A stretch of 64,000 bases of DNA from Tsukamurella tyrosinosolvens (GCF_900104775.1 NZ_FNSA01000003.1:4154001-4218000); one strand, 5' to 3'; counted from the first letter of the stretch, positions 1 through 8,660 are shown. The notes: generated by a model from the sequence alone, not told the origin. Translations and numbers: made by a program.

Positions 1-1111
1 CCGCGATCTGTGCCGCAGCGCCGTCCTTTTCGATCTCGCTCGCATCGGGGAGTTCCTCGCCGAAGGGGCGCAGAACCGCGTCGTCACGGGCAGCGAGGTT
101 GCGGGCGTGCTGGGCGGTGATTGGTCCGTGCCCGATCAGGAACCCCGCGTCGGTGTCGCCCGGGTCGGTGAGGGTCTTCTCGTTCACGACCACGTGGATC
201 AGCGTGCGGTACCGGGTCACCACGCGCGCACCCGCGTGATCGTCATCGATCCCGTCGTCGCCGACCGCGCGGGCCTCTCGCAGCGGACATCCCGGGACCG
301 CGCACCAGCACCCGAGCGTCGAGAAGCCGCGGACCAGCAACATCAGTCCGTCGGCCCGCCGCTGCGGCACCGTCCGCGGATCGGATTCGCACACCGTGCC
401 GGCGATCTCGTCCACCCGCACTCCCAGCTCCAGCCCCTCGTGCGCGGTCAGCAGCGCGTACGCCGCGGCCATCCCGTCCTCCGCCGGACGGAACGTGACC
501 CGGCGATCCTCCTCCGCCATCCGCCGCCGACGCTCCGCCGCCACCGGATCGATCTCATGAACCAGCCGATCGGCCGCCTCGCGCAACGCGGGCACCGAGA
601 TCAGCGCCAACGGATCCGCGGCCAGCAGTTCGGCGAGGAGCTCGTCGAACTCGATCGCCTGCCCGCCCGTCAACGCCCGCGCGCGACTGAGCGCCTCCAT
701 TCCGCCCCGCGGGGAGAGCACGTTGCGGCCGACCAGCGCGAACACTCGCGGCAAGCGTTCGACGAAACCCACCGCCTGTTCGATCACCGTCTCCGTCGCG
801 GCCGGCCCGATCCGCAGCGTGACCGAGACCTCCGCCTTCACCGCCTCATAGGCGAGCGAGAGCTCGCGCCGCACCGCGTAGAAGTCCGCACTACCGATCG
901 GATCCGAGGACAGGAACGCCGACTCACGCTCCCCGTACCGATCCCGGAACAGCGCATACACCGCCGACATCGTCCGGCAGAACGCGACGTTCTCGCACCG
1001 TCGCTGCTCCAGCAGTATCGACCCCAGAGCTCCGGAGCCGGGCGTACCGTCGACCAACACCGAAGGCAGCAGGGCCTTCGGGAGGTTCGCCAACGCGCCG
1101 GATCCGTTCAC
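1..1111 (-). CDS. DUF222 (13E12/REP-type) HNH endonuclease-like protein, partial
   Basis: Only the N-terminal 370 or so residues are present; the gene leaves the window, so the expected C-terminal HNH nuclease domain is not seen. The reading frame is open throughout and translates to a typical DUF222 domain, with segments such as LTGGQAIEFDELLAELLAAD, TLGCWCAVPGCPLREAR and VTRYRTLIHVVV. Family members are predicted HNH nucleases of unknown physiology, often multicopy and DNA-damage inducible in mycobacteria. I chose the GTG start at 1111 because a PafBC-like promoter ends 6 bp upstream, giving a leaderless message. An in-frame ATG at 1156 would lie upstream of that promoter's -35 box. Two motifs with a Cys pair (CWC and CPLRE) suggest a metal site. 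Confidence 0.85.
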   Translation of the reverse strand, partial: MNGSGALANLPKALLPSVLVDGTPGSGALGSILLEQRRCENVAFCRTMSAVYALFRDRYGERESAFLSSDPIGSADFYAVRRELSLAYEAVKAEVSVTLRIGPAATETVIEQAVGFVERLPRVFALVGRNVLSPRGGMEALSRARALTGGQAIEFDELLAELLAADPLALISVPALREAADRLVHEIDPVAAERRRRMAEEDRRVTFRPAEDGMAAAYALLTAHEGLELGVRVDEIAGTVCESDPRTVPQRRADGLMLLVRGFSTLGCWCAVPGCPLREARAVGDDGIDDDHAGARVVTRYRTLIHVVVNEKTLTDPGDTDAGFLIGHGPITAQHARNLAARDDAVLRPFGEELPDASEIEKDGAAAQIA

Positions 1112-1117
1112 ACTTTC

Positions 1118-1140
1118 ATCGTACGCCTGTTCGATGACAA
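1118..1140 (-). promoter_or_regulatory. PafBC/RecA-independent DNA-damage promoter (RecA-NDp type)
   Basis: On the minus strand TTGTCATCG, 8 bp, then TACGAT fits the mycobacterial RecA-independent damage promoter (tTGTCRgtg-N8-TAnnnT), which the WYL regulators PafBC use. The -10 hexamer ends 6 bp before the GTG start of the DUF222 gene. The overlapping string CGAACAGGCGTACG also resembles a degenerate LexA box, so dual control is possible but weaker. Confidence 0.6.
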
Positions 1141-1201
1141 TGCAAGAGCCGAACATGGTGGAACCGTCGAACTCGACGGTGCCGGGGAGCACCATGGAGT
1201 C

Positions 1202-1834
1202 ATGAGCGAGAACTCCGATCCCCTCCCCGACTGGGCGCCGCTCGTCCGCGGCCTGCACACCCGGTTCCGTACCCGTGACTTCACCGCCGGCCTCGAGCTG
1301 GTCACCGCGTTCGCCGCCGCGGCGGAGGCCGCGAACCACCACCCCGACCTCACGCTGCGGTACGGCACCGTCGACGTGCTGCTCTACAGCCACGACGCCG
1401 GCGGCGTCACGGACCGTGATCGGAAGCTCGCCGCGCAGTTCTCCGAGATCGCCCGCGAGCGCGAGGTCACGGCGAACCCCGGGGAGTCGTCGGTGGTGGA
1501 GCTCGGCCTCGACACCGCCGACGCCGCGGAGATCGCGCCGTTCTGGTCGGCGGTGCTCGGCGCCGAGGTGCAATCCGGAATCGAGGGCGTGGAGGTCCGC
1601 ACCCACGGCGCGGACGCGATCCTGTGGTTCCAGCGCACCGACCCGCACGAGACGCCGCGGCAACGCTTCCATCTCGACGTCTGGGTGGATCCGCGGGAGG
1701 CGCGCGGTCGCATCGACGCCGCCGTCGCGGCGGGCGGCCGCCTGGTCTCGGACGCGCACGCGCCCAGCTTCTGGGTGCTCGCGGACGCCCAGGGCAACCA
1801 CGCGTGCATCTGCACGGTCGCCGGGAGGGACTGA
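1202..1834 (+). CDS. pterin-4a-carbinolamine dehydratase-like / VOC (glyoxalase-like) fusion protein
   Basis: The N-terminal ~100 residues carry the PCD signature: NHHPDLTLRY followed by VDVLLYSHDAGGVTDRD, close to the family pattern HHP-x6-Y-x-x-V then xH-x3-G-x-T-x2-D. In the family these His residues dehydrate 4a-hydroxytetrahydropterins. The C-terminal ~100 residues are a VOC (glyoxalase/bleomycin-resistance fold) module from VVELGLDTADAAEIAPFW to the end. Such fusions occur in actinobacteria without a settled function. The ATG at 1202 is chosen because the upstream ATG at 1195 stops after three codons. It is monocistronic, divergent from the DUF222 gene and convergent with tsaE. Confidence 0.8.
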   Translation: MSENSDPLPDWAPLVRGLHTRFRTRDFTAGLELVTAFAAAAEAANHHPDLTLRYGTVDVLLYSHDAGGVTDRDRKLAAQFSEIAREREVTANPGESSVVELGLDTADAAEIAPFWSAVLGAEVQSGIEGVEVRTHGADAILWFQRTDPHETPRQRFHLDVWVDPREARGRIDAAVAAGGRLVSDAHAPSFWVLADAQGNHACICTVAGRD

Positions 1835-1844
1835 ACGGGCCGGG

Positions 1845-2297
1845 TCAGGCCCCGTCGACCCACTCCCAGGTGACGGTGCGGACGTCGGTGCCCTCGGCGC
1901 GCCGCAGCCGGACCATGAGGTGCCGGTCGGCGAGGCGTTCGGCGACGCCCTCGCCCCACTCCACGACGACGACGCAGTCCTCGAGGTCGGTGTCGAGGTC
2001 GAGGGCGTCCAGCTCGTCGAGGCCGCCGAGGCGGTAGGCGTCCACGTGCACGAGGCCCGGGCCGCCGGACGGGCCCGGGCGGTGCTCGCGGGCGATGATG
2101 AACGTCGGCGACGAGACGCGGCCCACCACGCCGAGGCCGGCCGCGATCCCCCGCGTCAGCGCGGTCTTGCCGGCCCCGAGCGGGCCGTCGAGGATGACCA
2201 GGTCGCCCGCGGAGAGCTCCCCGGCGAGCTCCCGGCCGAGGGCCTCGGTGTCCTCGACCTCGGGCAGGACGCGCTCGCCCCGCAGCGGTCCGCTCAC
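1845..2297 (-). CDS. tsaE: tRNA threonylcarbamoyladenosine biosynthesis ATPase TsaE
   Basis: TsaE is the ATPase partner of TsaB/TsaD in forming the universal t6A37 modification of ANN-decoding tRNAs. The Walker A motif GPLGAGKTALTRG lies near residue 40, followed by SSPTF and VHVDAYRL, both family signatures. About 150 residues is normal length. The GTG start overlaps the upstream hydrolase stop by 4 bases (GTGA), so the two are translationally coupled in an alr-hydrolase-tsaE operon, the usual order in Mycobacteriales. Confidence 0.95.
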   Translation of the reverse strand: MSGPLRGERVLPEVEDTEALGRELAGELSAGDLVILDGPLGAGKTALTRGIAAGLGVVGRVSSPTFIIAREHRPGPSGGPGLVHVDAYRLGGLDELDALDLDTDLEDCVVVVEWGEGVAERLADRHLMVRLRRAEGTDVRTVTWEWVDGA

Positions 2298-3364
2298 TGC
2301 GGCACCGCCCGCGCGACGAGGTCGGCGACCGCCCGCGCCACCCGCGGCGCGGCCTCGAGGATGAGCATGTGCCCCGTGTCGGCGAGCACGATCAGCTCGG
2401 AGTCGAGCTCGTCGGCGAGGGCCTGCGACTTGCGCAGCGGCGTCATCCAGTCGTGGTCGCCGCACACCACCGACGTGGCGATCCGGCGCAGCACGGGCAG
2501 CGCGGCCCGCTCGTCGTAGTCCTCCAGCGCGGGCATGAAACCCGCGTAGGTACCGAGCGGCGCGGACAGGCTCATGGTCGACGAGAACTCGGTCATCGTC
2601 GCGCTCCGGTCGCCGGGCGCGTACGCACCGGCGGTGATGAACGGCGTCGCGATCGGCTTGATCGCCTCGCGGCCCCGGCCGACCACCGAGGGCAGGAAGC
2701 GGATCGCGGCGCGCACCACGTCGAGCACCGGATTCCGCAGCGCCGCAGCCAGTCCCCCGTCGGTCAGGGCGTGCGAGGCCGTTCCCAGCAGCGAGGCGCC
2801 CACCACCCGGGTGCCGATCAGTTCCGGGTAGCCCGTGGCGAACCCGCAGATCGCCATGCCGCCCATCGAATGGCCCACGAGCACGACCGGCCCCTCGGGC
2901 ACCAGGGCACGCAGCACTGTGGCGATGTCGTCGCCGAGCAGGGCGACGGTGCTCTGCTCGGGGGTGCATCCGCCGGAGTCGCCGTGGCCGCGGCAGTCGG
3001 GGAAGACCATGCGCACGTCGTCGCCCCAGCGGGCCCGCAGCTCGTTCCGCACCAGCACCCACGACGCGGTGCGCAGCGTGAAGCCGTGCACGAACAGCAC
3101 CGTCACCGGGGCGGTCCGGGGGCCGACCTCGCGGACGTGCAGGGGCACCCCGTCGGGGCTCATGACGATCGACTCCCGGTCGGCGCGGAACACCAGGTCG
3201 TCCGGAGCGACGGGGTCGTCTCCCGCGCCGCGGACACCGAGAACCCGTGCGGCGGCAGCGATCCCCGTCAGGGCCGCGACGGCGACGCCGGTGCCGAGCC
3301 CGGCCAGCAGGGCCGGCCCGGGCAGGCGCTCGGGGATGTGGATGCGGCCGCGGTCGTCGTTCAC
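2294..3364 (-). CDS. alpha/beta hydrolase between alr and tsaE
   Basis: A 356-residue alpha/beta hydrolase. An N-terminal hydrophobic stretch (GPALLAGLGTGVAVAALTG) suggests membrane anchoring or export. The fold shows LFVHGF (oxyanion HG), the nucleophile elbow GHSMGG, and a late Asp/His region (VCGDHDWMTP, LADTGHMLILE) that supplies the rest of the triad. Substrate unknown. The position between alr and tsaE is conserved in Mycobacteriales. GTG start 3364 overlaps the alr stop by 4 bases. Confidence 0.88.
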   Translation of the reverse strand: MNDDRGRIHIPERLPGPALLAGLGTGVAVAALTGIAAAARVLGVRGAGDDPVAPDDLVFRADRESIVMSPDGVPLHVREVGPRTAPVTVLFVHGFTLRTASWVLVRNELRARWGDDVRMVFPDCRGHGDSGGCTPEQSTVALLGDDIATVLRALVPEGPVVLVGHSMGGMAICGFATGYPELIGTRVVGASLLGTASHALTDGGLAAALRNPVLDVVRAAIRFLPSVVGRGREAIKPIATPFITAGAYAPGDRSATMTEFSSTMSLSAPLGTYAGFMPALEDYDERAALPVLRRIATSVVCGDHDWMTPLRKSQALADELDSELIVLADTGHMLILEAAPRVARAVADLVARAVPQ

Positions 3365-4500
3365 AGGTCCCCCGTGTAGGTGCGGACGGCGCGCCCGCGC
3401 ACGCCGGTGAGGATCTCGTAGTCGATGGTGCCGACCTGCTCCGCCCAGTCGGCGGCGACGTCGGCGCCGGGCGCCTCGCCGAAGAGGACGGCGGTGTCGC
3501 CCTCGGAGACCCCGCCGCCGTCGGGTCCGAGGTCGATCACGCTCTGGTCCATGCAGACCCGGCCGACCTGCGGGAACCGGCGGCCGCCGATCGCCACCTC
3601 GATCCGGCCGCTGAGCGGGCGCCACACGCCGTCGGCGTAGCCGGCCGGGATCAGCCCGACGACGGTGTCGCGCGGCGCGATCCAGCTGTGCCCGTAGCTC
3701 ACCCCGTCGCCCTGGCGGATCCGCTTGATCAGGATCACGGGGGCGGCGAAGGTCATCGCGGGCCGCAGCCCGAAGTCCCTGCCGGGCACCGGCACTCCGC
3801 CGTAGAGGGCGATGCCGGGGCGCACGAGGTCGAAGTGCAGGTCGGGGCGGGTGAGCGCGGCGGCGGAGTTCGCGGCGTGGACCTGCGTCGGCGTCAGGCC
3901 GTGCGCGCGGGCGTCGGCGACGGTGGCGGCCAGCGCATCGCGCTGCACGTCGAGGAACGGGTGCTCCGGCTCGTCGCCGTGCGCGAGGTGGGTGAAGACG
4001 CCCTGCAGCTCGACGGTGCCGGCCCGCTCGGCCTCGAGGAGCGCGTCGCGGGTGGCGGCCCACTCCGCCGCGGCGACGCCGTTGCGGCTGAGCCCGGTGT
4101 CGACCTTGACGTGGACGGTCGCGGGCCGCCCGACGTTCTTCGCCGCGGCCACGACCGCCGCCAGCTGGCGCGGGGAGCTGACGCCGATCCGCACGCCGGC
4201 GTCGATGGCGCGCTCGAAGCCGGTCGTGCTGAGCCAGCTGAGCAGCGGGACGGTGACGCCGTCTTCGCGCAGCGCGACGGCCTCGTCGACGGTGGTCACG
4301 CCGATCTCCGTGGCGCCGCCCGCGAGGACGGCCCGCGCGACGGGCAGCGCGCCGTGCCCGTAGGCGTCGGCCTTGAGCACGGCCATCACCGCGGCCCCCG
4401 GTGCGTGGTCGGCGACGATCCGCGTGTTGTGCGCGACCGCGCCCAGGTCGATCTGCGCGGTTAGTCGCTCCAGCCCGGTCGCGGGAATCGTTGTCTTCAT
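3361..4500 (-). CDS. alr: alanine racemase
   Basis: PLP enzyme that makes D-alanine for peptidoglycan, cytoplasmic. The PLP lysine is Lys43 in KADAYGHG; the opposite-face catalytic tyrosine lies in DGVSYGHSW, and C-terminal MDQ (CMDQSVIDLG) helps form the active site. At 379 residues it is full length. It heads the alr-hydrolase-tsaE operon, and its ATG lies 13 bp past the stop of the NAD(P)HX repair gene, so the operon may begin there. Confidence 0.97.
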   Translation of the reverse strand: MKTTIPATGLERLTAQIDLGAVAHNTRIVADHAPGAAVMAVLKADAYGHGALPVARAVLAGGATEIGVTTVDEAVALREDGVTVPLLSWLSTTGFERAIDAGVRIGVSSPRQLAAVVAAAKNVGRPATVHVKVDTGLSRNGVAAAEWAATRDALLEAERAGTVELQGVFTHLAHGDEPEHPFLDVQRDALAATVADARAHGLTPTQVHAANSAAALTRPDLHFDLVRPGIALYGGVPVPGRDFGLRPAMTFAAPVILIKRIRQGDGVSYGHSWIAPRDTVVGLIPAGYADGVWRPLSGRIEVAIGGRRFPQVGRVCMDQSVIDLGPDGGGVSEGDTAVLFGEAPGADVAADWAEQVGTIDYEILTGVRGRAVRTYTGDL

Positions 4501-4513
4501 GGCGCTGCTCAGC

Positions 4514-5932
4514 CTAGTCGCGCAGCACGACGCGCAGGACGCCCGGCACCGCCGCGCTGATCGCGGCGGCGTGCGTCGGGGCGCCGTCGGCGGCGCGGGC
4601 CGCGGCGAGTCCGTGCACCCGCGCGGCGCAGGCGGCCGCGGCGAGCGGGGCGAGCCCGGAGGCGAGGAGCTTGCCGACGAGCCCGGTCAGCACGTCGCCC
4701 GAGCCGGGCGTCGCCGCCCACGACGAGCCGGCGGTGTCGGCCACGACGGTGCCGTCGGGGGCCGCGATGACGGTGACGTGCCCCTTGAGCAGGACGGTCG
4801 CGTCGAGCTCGCGGGCCGCCTCCCGCACGGCCGCGACCCGGTCGTTGCCGACGGGGCCCACGAGCCGGGCGAACTCCCCCGCGTGCGGGGTGAGCACCGT
4901 CGGCGCGGAGCGGCCCGCGAGCAGGCCCGGGTGCTCGGCGAGCAGCGTGAGGGCGTCCGCGTCGAGCACCGTCGGGAGGTCCTGGTCGAGCACGCGGGCC
5001 AGACGGTCCGCGGCGGCACCGTCGACGCCCATGCCCGGGCCGGCGGCCCAGGCCTGCACCCGCCCGGCGTCCGCGACGTCGTCGCTCGCGACCGCCTCCG
5101 GCCAGGCGGCGAGCACCGCGTCGCGGGCGGTGCCGGCGTACCGGACCATGCCCGACGTCGCGCGGATCGCCGCGCCCGTCGCCAGCACGCCGGCGCCCGG
5201 GTAGGTCGCGCCGCCGGCGACGACGCCGAGCACGCCGAGGCTGTACTTGTCGTCGGCGGGGCCGGGGACGGGCCAGAGCGCGGCCAGGTCGGCGTCGTCG
5301 TAGGCGAGCAGCTCGCCCGCGCTCCGGTCGGAGGGGAACGCGAGGCCGATGTCGATCAGCTCGATCCGGCCGCAGCGGGCGGGGGCGAGCGCGTGCACGG
5401 GTTTGAGGGCACCGAAGGCGACGGTGACGGCGGCGGAGACGGCCGGGCCGTGCACGACGCCGGTGCGGACGTCGACGCCCGACGGGGTGTCCGCCGCGAC
5501 GATCGGCGCGGTGATCCCGGCGACGAGGTCCGCGGCCTCCGGGCGGAGGGCGCCGCGGGCGCTGATCCCGACGATGCCGTCGACCACGAGGTCCGGGCGG
5601 CGGGGCGCGCCGACGATGCGGCCGCCCGCGCGGCGCAGCGCCCGCAGACCCGCGGCGTGAGCGCGGTCGGGCGCCAGCAGCACCGCCTCGACCGCGACGC
5701 CACGGCGCCGCAGGAACGCGCCGGCGAACAGCGCATCGCCGCCGTTGTCGCCGGAGCCCACGAGCAGCGTCACGCGCCGCCCCGCGGTGCCGCCCGTCCG
5801 CGCGGCCAGTTCCGCCGCGCAGACACCCGCGAGGCCGTGGGCGGCGCGGCGCATGAGGGCACCGTCGGGCAGGACGGCGAGGAGCGGAGCCTCCGCCGCA
5901 CGCACGGAGTCGGGGTGGTGATAGTGCCGCAC
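4514..5932 (-). CDS. nnrD: bifunctional NAD(P)H-hydrate epimerase / ADP-dependent dehydratase
   Basis: Two-domain metabolite repair enzyme for NADHX and NADPHX. The N-terminal YjeF_N (epimerase, NnrE) domain spans about residues 1-210 with VGSGDNGGDALFAG and AADTPSGVD; the C-terminal carbohydrate-kinase-like NnrD domain has GPGMG, LTPHAGEF and TPGSGDVLTG. The usual epimerase motif is GxGNNGGDG; here it is GSGDNGGDA, a minor change. Start GTG 5932 is 6 bp after the minus-strand -10 box TACCGT at 5939-5944, fitting leaderless translation. Confidence 0.94.
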   Translation of the reverse strand: MRHYHHPDSVRAAEAPLLAVLPDGALMRRAAHGLAGVCAAELAARTGGTAGRRVTLLVGSGDNGGDALFAGAFLRRRGVAVEAVLLAPDRAHAAGLRALRRAGGRIVGAPRRPDLVVDGIVGISARGALRPEAADLVAGITAPIVAADTPSGVDVRTGVVHGPAVSAAVTVAFGALKPVHALAPARCGRIELIDIGLAFPSDRSAGELLAYDDADLAALWPVPGPADDKYSLGVLGVVAGGATYPGAGVLATGAAIRATSGMVRYAGTARDAVLAAWPEAVASDDVADAGRVQAWAAGPGMGVDGAAADRLARVLDQDLPTVLDADALTLLAEHPGLLAGRSAPTVLTPHAGEFARLVGPVGNDRVAAVREAARELDATVLLKGHVTVIAAPDGTVVADTAGSSWAATPGSGDVLTGLVGKLLASGLAPLAAAACAARVHGLAAARAADGAPTHAAAISAAVPGVLRVVLRD

Positions 5933-5938
5933 GCCGCC

Positions 5939-5962
5939 ACGGTACGGCAGATCGGCTAACGT
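5939..5962. promoter_or_regulatory. divergent leaderless promoter pair
   Basis: Two -10-like hexamers face away from each other: TACCGT on the minus strand (5939-5944), 6 bp from the GTG of the NAD(P)HX repair gene, and TAACGT on the plus strand (5957-5962), 7 bp from the GTG at 5970. Both distances put the transcription start on the start codon. No clear -35 boxes. Confidence 0.55.
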
Positions 5963-5969
5963 GAGCGGC

Positions 5970-6815
5970 GTGACGGATGCGAACAAGCTGGTGAAGCAGT
6001 TGCAGCGCCGCGGCCCGCACCGCGTGCTCAAGGGCGACCTGGGCGTCGCGGGCCTGCCCGGCGTGATCTACACGCCCGAGAGCGGCTCGAACCTGCCTGC
6101 GGTGGCGTTCGCGCACGACTGGCTGACCCCGTCGAAGAGGTACACCAAGACGCTGCAGCACCTGGCCTCCTGGGGCCTGGTCGTGGCGGCCCCGGACACC
6201 GAGGGCGGCATGCTCGCCTCCGACGGGCGCCTCGCGATCGACCTGGGCACCGCGCTCGACGTGATCACCGAGGTCCGCCTCGGCGACGGCGCCATCACCG
6301 TCAACAAGGCCAAGCGCGCCGCGGTCGGGCACGGCTGGGGCACCGGTGCGGCGCTCATCGCGGCCGCCGCGGACTCGCGCATCGAGTGGCTGTCCGCGCT
6401 GTTCCCGGCGCCCACCTCGCCGCAGGCCGAGAAGGCGTCGACCGGCACCCACGCGAACGCGCTGATCCTGGGCGCGCCCGGCGACGAGCACTCCATGACC
6501 TCCAACGCCGGCGTCCTCTCGCTGCGCTACGCGGGCCCGACGGAGCTGCGGATCGTGCCCGGCGCCGAGCCCGGCGGCCTGGCGGAGGGCATCTCACTGC
6601 GCGGCGCGCTCGGCGCGGGCGGCTCCGACAAATCGACGCAGAAGATGGTCCGCGCGCTGCTCACCGGCTACCTGCTCGGCGGACTCGCCGACGACAAGGA
6701 GTACAAGGTCTTCACCGAGGTCGGCGCCGACCTGGGCGACAGCTCCTACGTGTGGGACCCGAACGCGGAGCCCGAGCAGCCCAGCGCGTTGCAGCGCCTG
6801 CGCAGCCTGGCCTGA
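5970..6815 (+). CDS. alpha/beta hydrolase, dienelactone-hydrolase/chlorophyllase-like
   Basis: A 281-residue hydrolase-fold protein: GVIYTPESG, AFAHDWL, a strand-turn AAPDTEGG and a nucleophile-elbow-like GHGWGTGAAL in place of the classic GxSxG. The Ser position is Trp or Gly, so catalytic activity is doubtful. Homologues in Mycobacteriales are annotated as dienelactone hydrolase family. GTG 5970 is chosen because TAACGT ends 7 bp upstream; an in-frame GTG at 5961 overlaps that -10 box. It is divergent from the NAD(P)HX repair gene. Confidence 0.75.
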   Translation: MTDANKLVKQLQRRGPHRVLKGDLGVAGLPGVIYTPESGSNLPAVAFAHDWLTPSKRYTKTLQHLASWGLVVAAPDTEGGMLASDGRLAIDLGTALDVITEVRLGDGAITVNKAKRAAVGHGWGTGAALIAAAADSRIEWLSALFPAPTSPQAEKASTGTHANALILGAPGDEHSMTSNAGVLSLRYAGPTELRIVPGAEPGGLAEGISLRGALGAGGSDKSTQKMVRALLTGYLLGGLADDKEYKVFTEVGADLGDSSYVWDPNAEPEQPSALQRLRSLA

Positions 6816-6825
6816 GATCCCGCGC

Positions 6826-7008
6826 TCAGCCCGCGCTGAGCCACGACTCCGGCTGCTCCGTGCGCGTGATCACGGGGATCGGCCGGGTGATCTCCGCCGG
6901 CGCCGGCGCGACGCCCGCGACGCGCAGGAGCTCGTCGAACAGGTCCTGTCGCTCGGCGATGCGGATCGCGCGGGCGTGGTCCTCGGGGTGCGGGTCGGTG
7001 CTGCTCAC
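6826..7008 (-). CDS. small hypothetical protein, last gene of EspC-like cassette
   Basis: Sixty residues, acidic and helical in the first half (EDHARAIRIAERQDLFDELL), proline-rich in the second, with no signal peptide or membrane segment. A strong Shine-Dalgarno AGGAGG sits 5 bases before the GTG and overlaps the stop codon of the upstream long gene, so the two are coupled. Role unknown; a dedicated chaperone or immunity role would fit the position but nothing in the sequence proves it. Confidence 0.7.
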   Translation of the reverse strand: MSSTDPHPEDHARAIRIAERQDLFDELLRVAGVAPAPAEITRPIPVITRTEQPESWLSAG

Positions 7009-7016
7009 GGGTCCTC

Positions 7017-8657
7017 CTAACTGCCGCTGACGGCGAATTCGGCGCCGGTGCCCTGGTCCGCGGATTCGCCGGGCGGGCACGGCTCCTCCGCGGGTGCGGT
7101 GTCCTGCGCGCCGGTGTTCGAGGGCTTCGCCGGGGCGACCGGTGCCACCGGTACACCGGGGCTCGGCGTGGCCGACGGGGTCGCGCCGCCACCGGTCGAC
7201 GGAGCCGGCGTGGTTCCGCCGCCCGTGCCGGACGGGGACGCGGCCGCCGGCGTCGCACCGCCGCCGGTTCCGGCATCGTTCTGCGTCGCTGGCTTCGCGT
7301 CGGCCGGCTTCGCGTCGCCGGCCTTGCCCGTGCCGTCCTCGCCCTTATCGGCGCCGCCCTTGGCACCGTCCTCGGCGTCGACCGCGGTGAGCTTGCCGTC
7401 CTCGCCGACCTTGAGGGTGGCCTTCTCGGCGACCGTGCCGTCCGGCTTCTTGGCGGTCACCTCCACGGTCTTGCCGTCAGGGCTGAGTGTCGCGGTGACG
7501 GTGCGGCCGAGGGCGTCGACGCCGAGCACCTTCTCGCCCTTGGCGTCCTTGTCCCCCGCCTTGTCGGCGTCCTTGTCGCCGGTCTTGTCCGCGTTCGTGC
7601 CGTCGCCGGTCTTGTCCTTGTCACCCAGGCCGAGCTGCTCCGCGATCTTCGGGAGCAGCTGCGAGAGCCACGACGGGGTGCCGCTGCCCGTGCCCGCTCC
7701 AGTTCCCGTGCCGGTGCTGGGCGTCGCGCTCGACGGGGTGGTGCTCGCGCCCGTCGTGGTGGGCGTCGTCGTGCCGGTCGTCGTGGGGCTGGTGGTCGTC
7801 GGGCTCGTGGTGGTGGGGCTGGTCGACGTCGGGGACGGGCTCGTCGACGTCGGGGACGTGCTGGACGGCGACGACGTCGTGGGCGACCCGCTGCCGCCCC
7901 CGCCGCCTCCGCTGGTGGCCGGCGACGCGGTGGTCGGGCTGGTCGTGGTCTGCGTGGAGGTCGCCGTGATCGTGCCGAACGACGGGGCCGGGAACGCCGA
8001 CGCGTCGATGCCCTTGGCCGCCGCCGGCACGCTCGCGTAGGCGGCCTGGACGGCGGAGACAGCGGTCGCGTTGATCTGGTCGAAGCGGGCGAGGTCCTGC
8101 GCGAGCTGCGCTTCGAACCGCTCGCGGGAGCGCGCATTGAGTTCGACCAACGATGCGACTCCCGGAACCACCAGACCCGCGACCCGCATCACGCCCACCC
8201 ATACGCCGGCGTCCGCTTCCTTCGAAGCGAACTCGCTGAGCGCGTCCGTCTTCGTCTTCACCGCGGACAGGACCGCGCCCGGTACCGACTCCGCCGCGGT
8301 CGCGGTCCTCTCGAGGACCGTGGCCACCGGCTCGCTCCGCTTCTGCTGTGCGTCCAGGGTCGTCACGGCGGCGCGTCCGGCATTGTCGGGCCAAGCCGTC
8401 TGCACGCTCGTACGCGCCGCGGACTGGTCCGTGACGGCCTGGCGCGCGGCCGTGGCCTGCTGCCGCAGCATGACCGCATCGCCTCGCAGAGATGCGAGAT
8501 CGATGCCCCGCTCGTTGTCGTAGTCACGGCACACGTGATCACGCCAATCGGGCCATGTCTTCTGCGACAACCACTTCGCGATATCGAGCATCGCCTTGAA
8601 GTACTGCAGGCAATCCGCACCCGCGTCGAGCATCTGATCGACGGTCTGCTCCGCCAC
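7017..8657 (-). CDS. long Thr/Ser/Pro-rich putative type VII secretion substrate
   Basis: A 546-residue protein. Residues 1-215 are mostly predicted helix with two Cys (GADCLQYF, HVCRDYD), resembling the helical N-terminal region of long ESX substrates. Then follow a T/S/P low-complexity stretch (about 235-320), a Lys/Asp-rich segment, a short beta-like repeat region (VDALGRTVTATLSPDGKTVE), and a disordered Gly/Pro/Ala tail. No Sec or Tat signal and no enzyme domain is recognisable. It lies 3 bp downstream of an EspC-like gene whose promoter is SigM-type, so ESX-4-dependent export is inferred, not shown. Confidence 0.72.
   Translation of the reverse strand: MAEQTVDQMLDAGADCLQYFKAMLDIAKWLSQKTWPDWRDHVCRDYDNERGIDLASLRGDAVMLRQQATAARQAVTDQSAARTSVQTAWPDNAGRAAVTTLDAQQKRSEPVATVLERTATAAESVPGAVLSAVKTKTDALSEFASKEADAGVWVGVMRVAGLVVPGVASLVELNARSRERFEAQLAQDLARFDQINATAVSAVQAAYASVPAAAKGIDASAFPAPSFGTITATSTQTTTSPTTASPATSGGGGGGSGSPTTSSPSSTSPTSTSPSPTSTSPTTTSPTTTSPTTTGTTTPTTTGASTTPSSATPSTGTGTGAGTGSGTPSWLSQLLPKIAEQLGLGDKDKTGDGTNADKTGDKDADKAGDKDAKGEKVLGVDALGRTVTATLSPDGKTVEVTAKKPDGTVAEKATLKVGEDGKLTAVDAEDGAKGGADKGEDGTGKAGDAKPADAKPATQNDAGTGGGATPAAASPSGTGGGTTPAPSTGGGATPSATPSPGVPVAPVAPAKPSNTGAQDTAPAEEPCPPGESADQGTGAEFAVSGS
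7733..7875. repeat. low-complexity tandem repeats encoding TTSPTTTSP-type linker
   Basis: Short imperfect GTCGTGGGGCTG-like units repeat in tandem, followed by two near copies of GTCGACGTCGGGGACG about 18 bp apart. They encode the Thr/Ser/Pro linker of the long substrate gene. Repeats of this type are prone to slippage, so length may vary between strains. Confidence 0.7.
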
Positions 8658-8660
8658 GGA

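Noticed and set aside
107-1834. A long plus-strand open frame covering the DUF222 gene and the PCD-VOC gene
   Set aside because: Its first two thirds are the antisense of the DUF222 gene and give an Arg/His-rich non-protein-like translation; only the part from 1202 is a real gene.
7733-7875. CRISPR-like regular repeats
   Set aside because: The units are short, imperfect, in frame and encode a Thr/Ser/Pro linker; no spacer pattern or cas genes.
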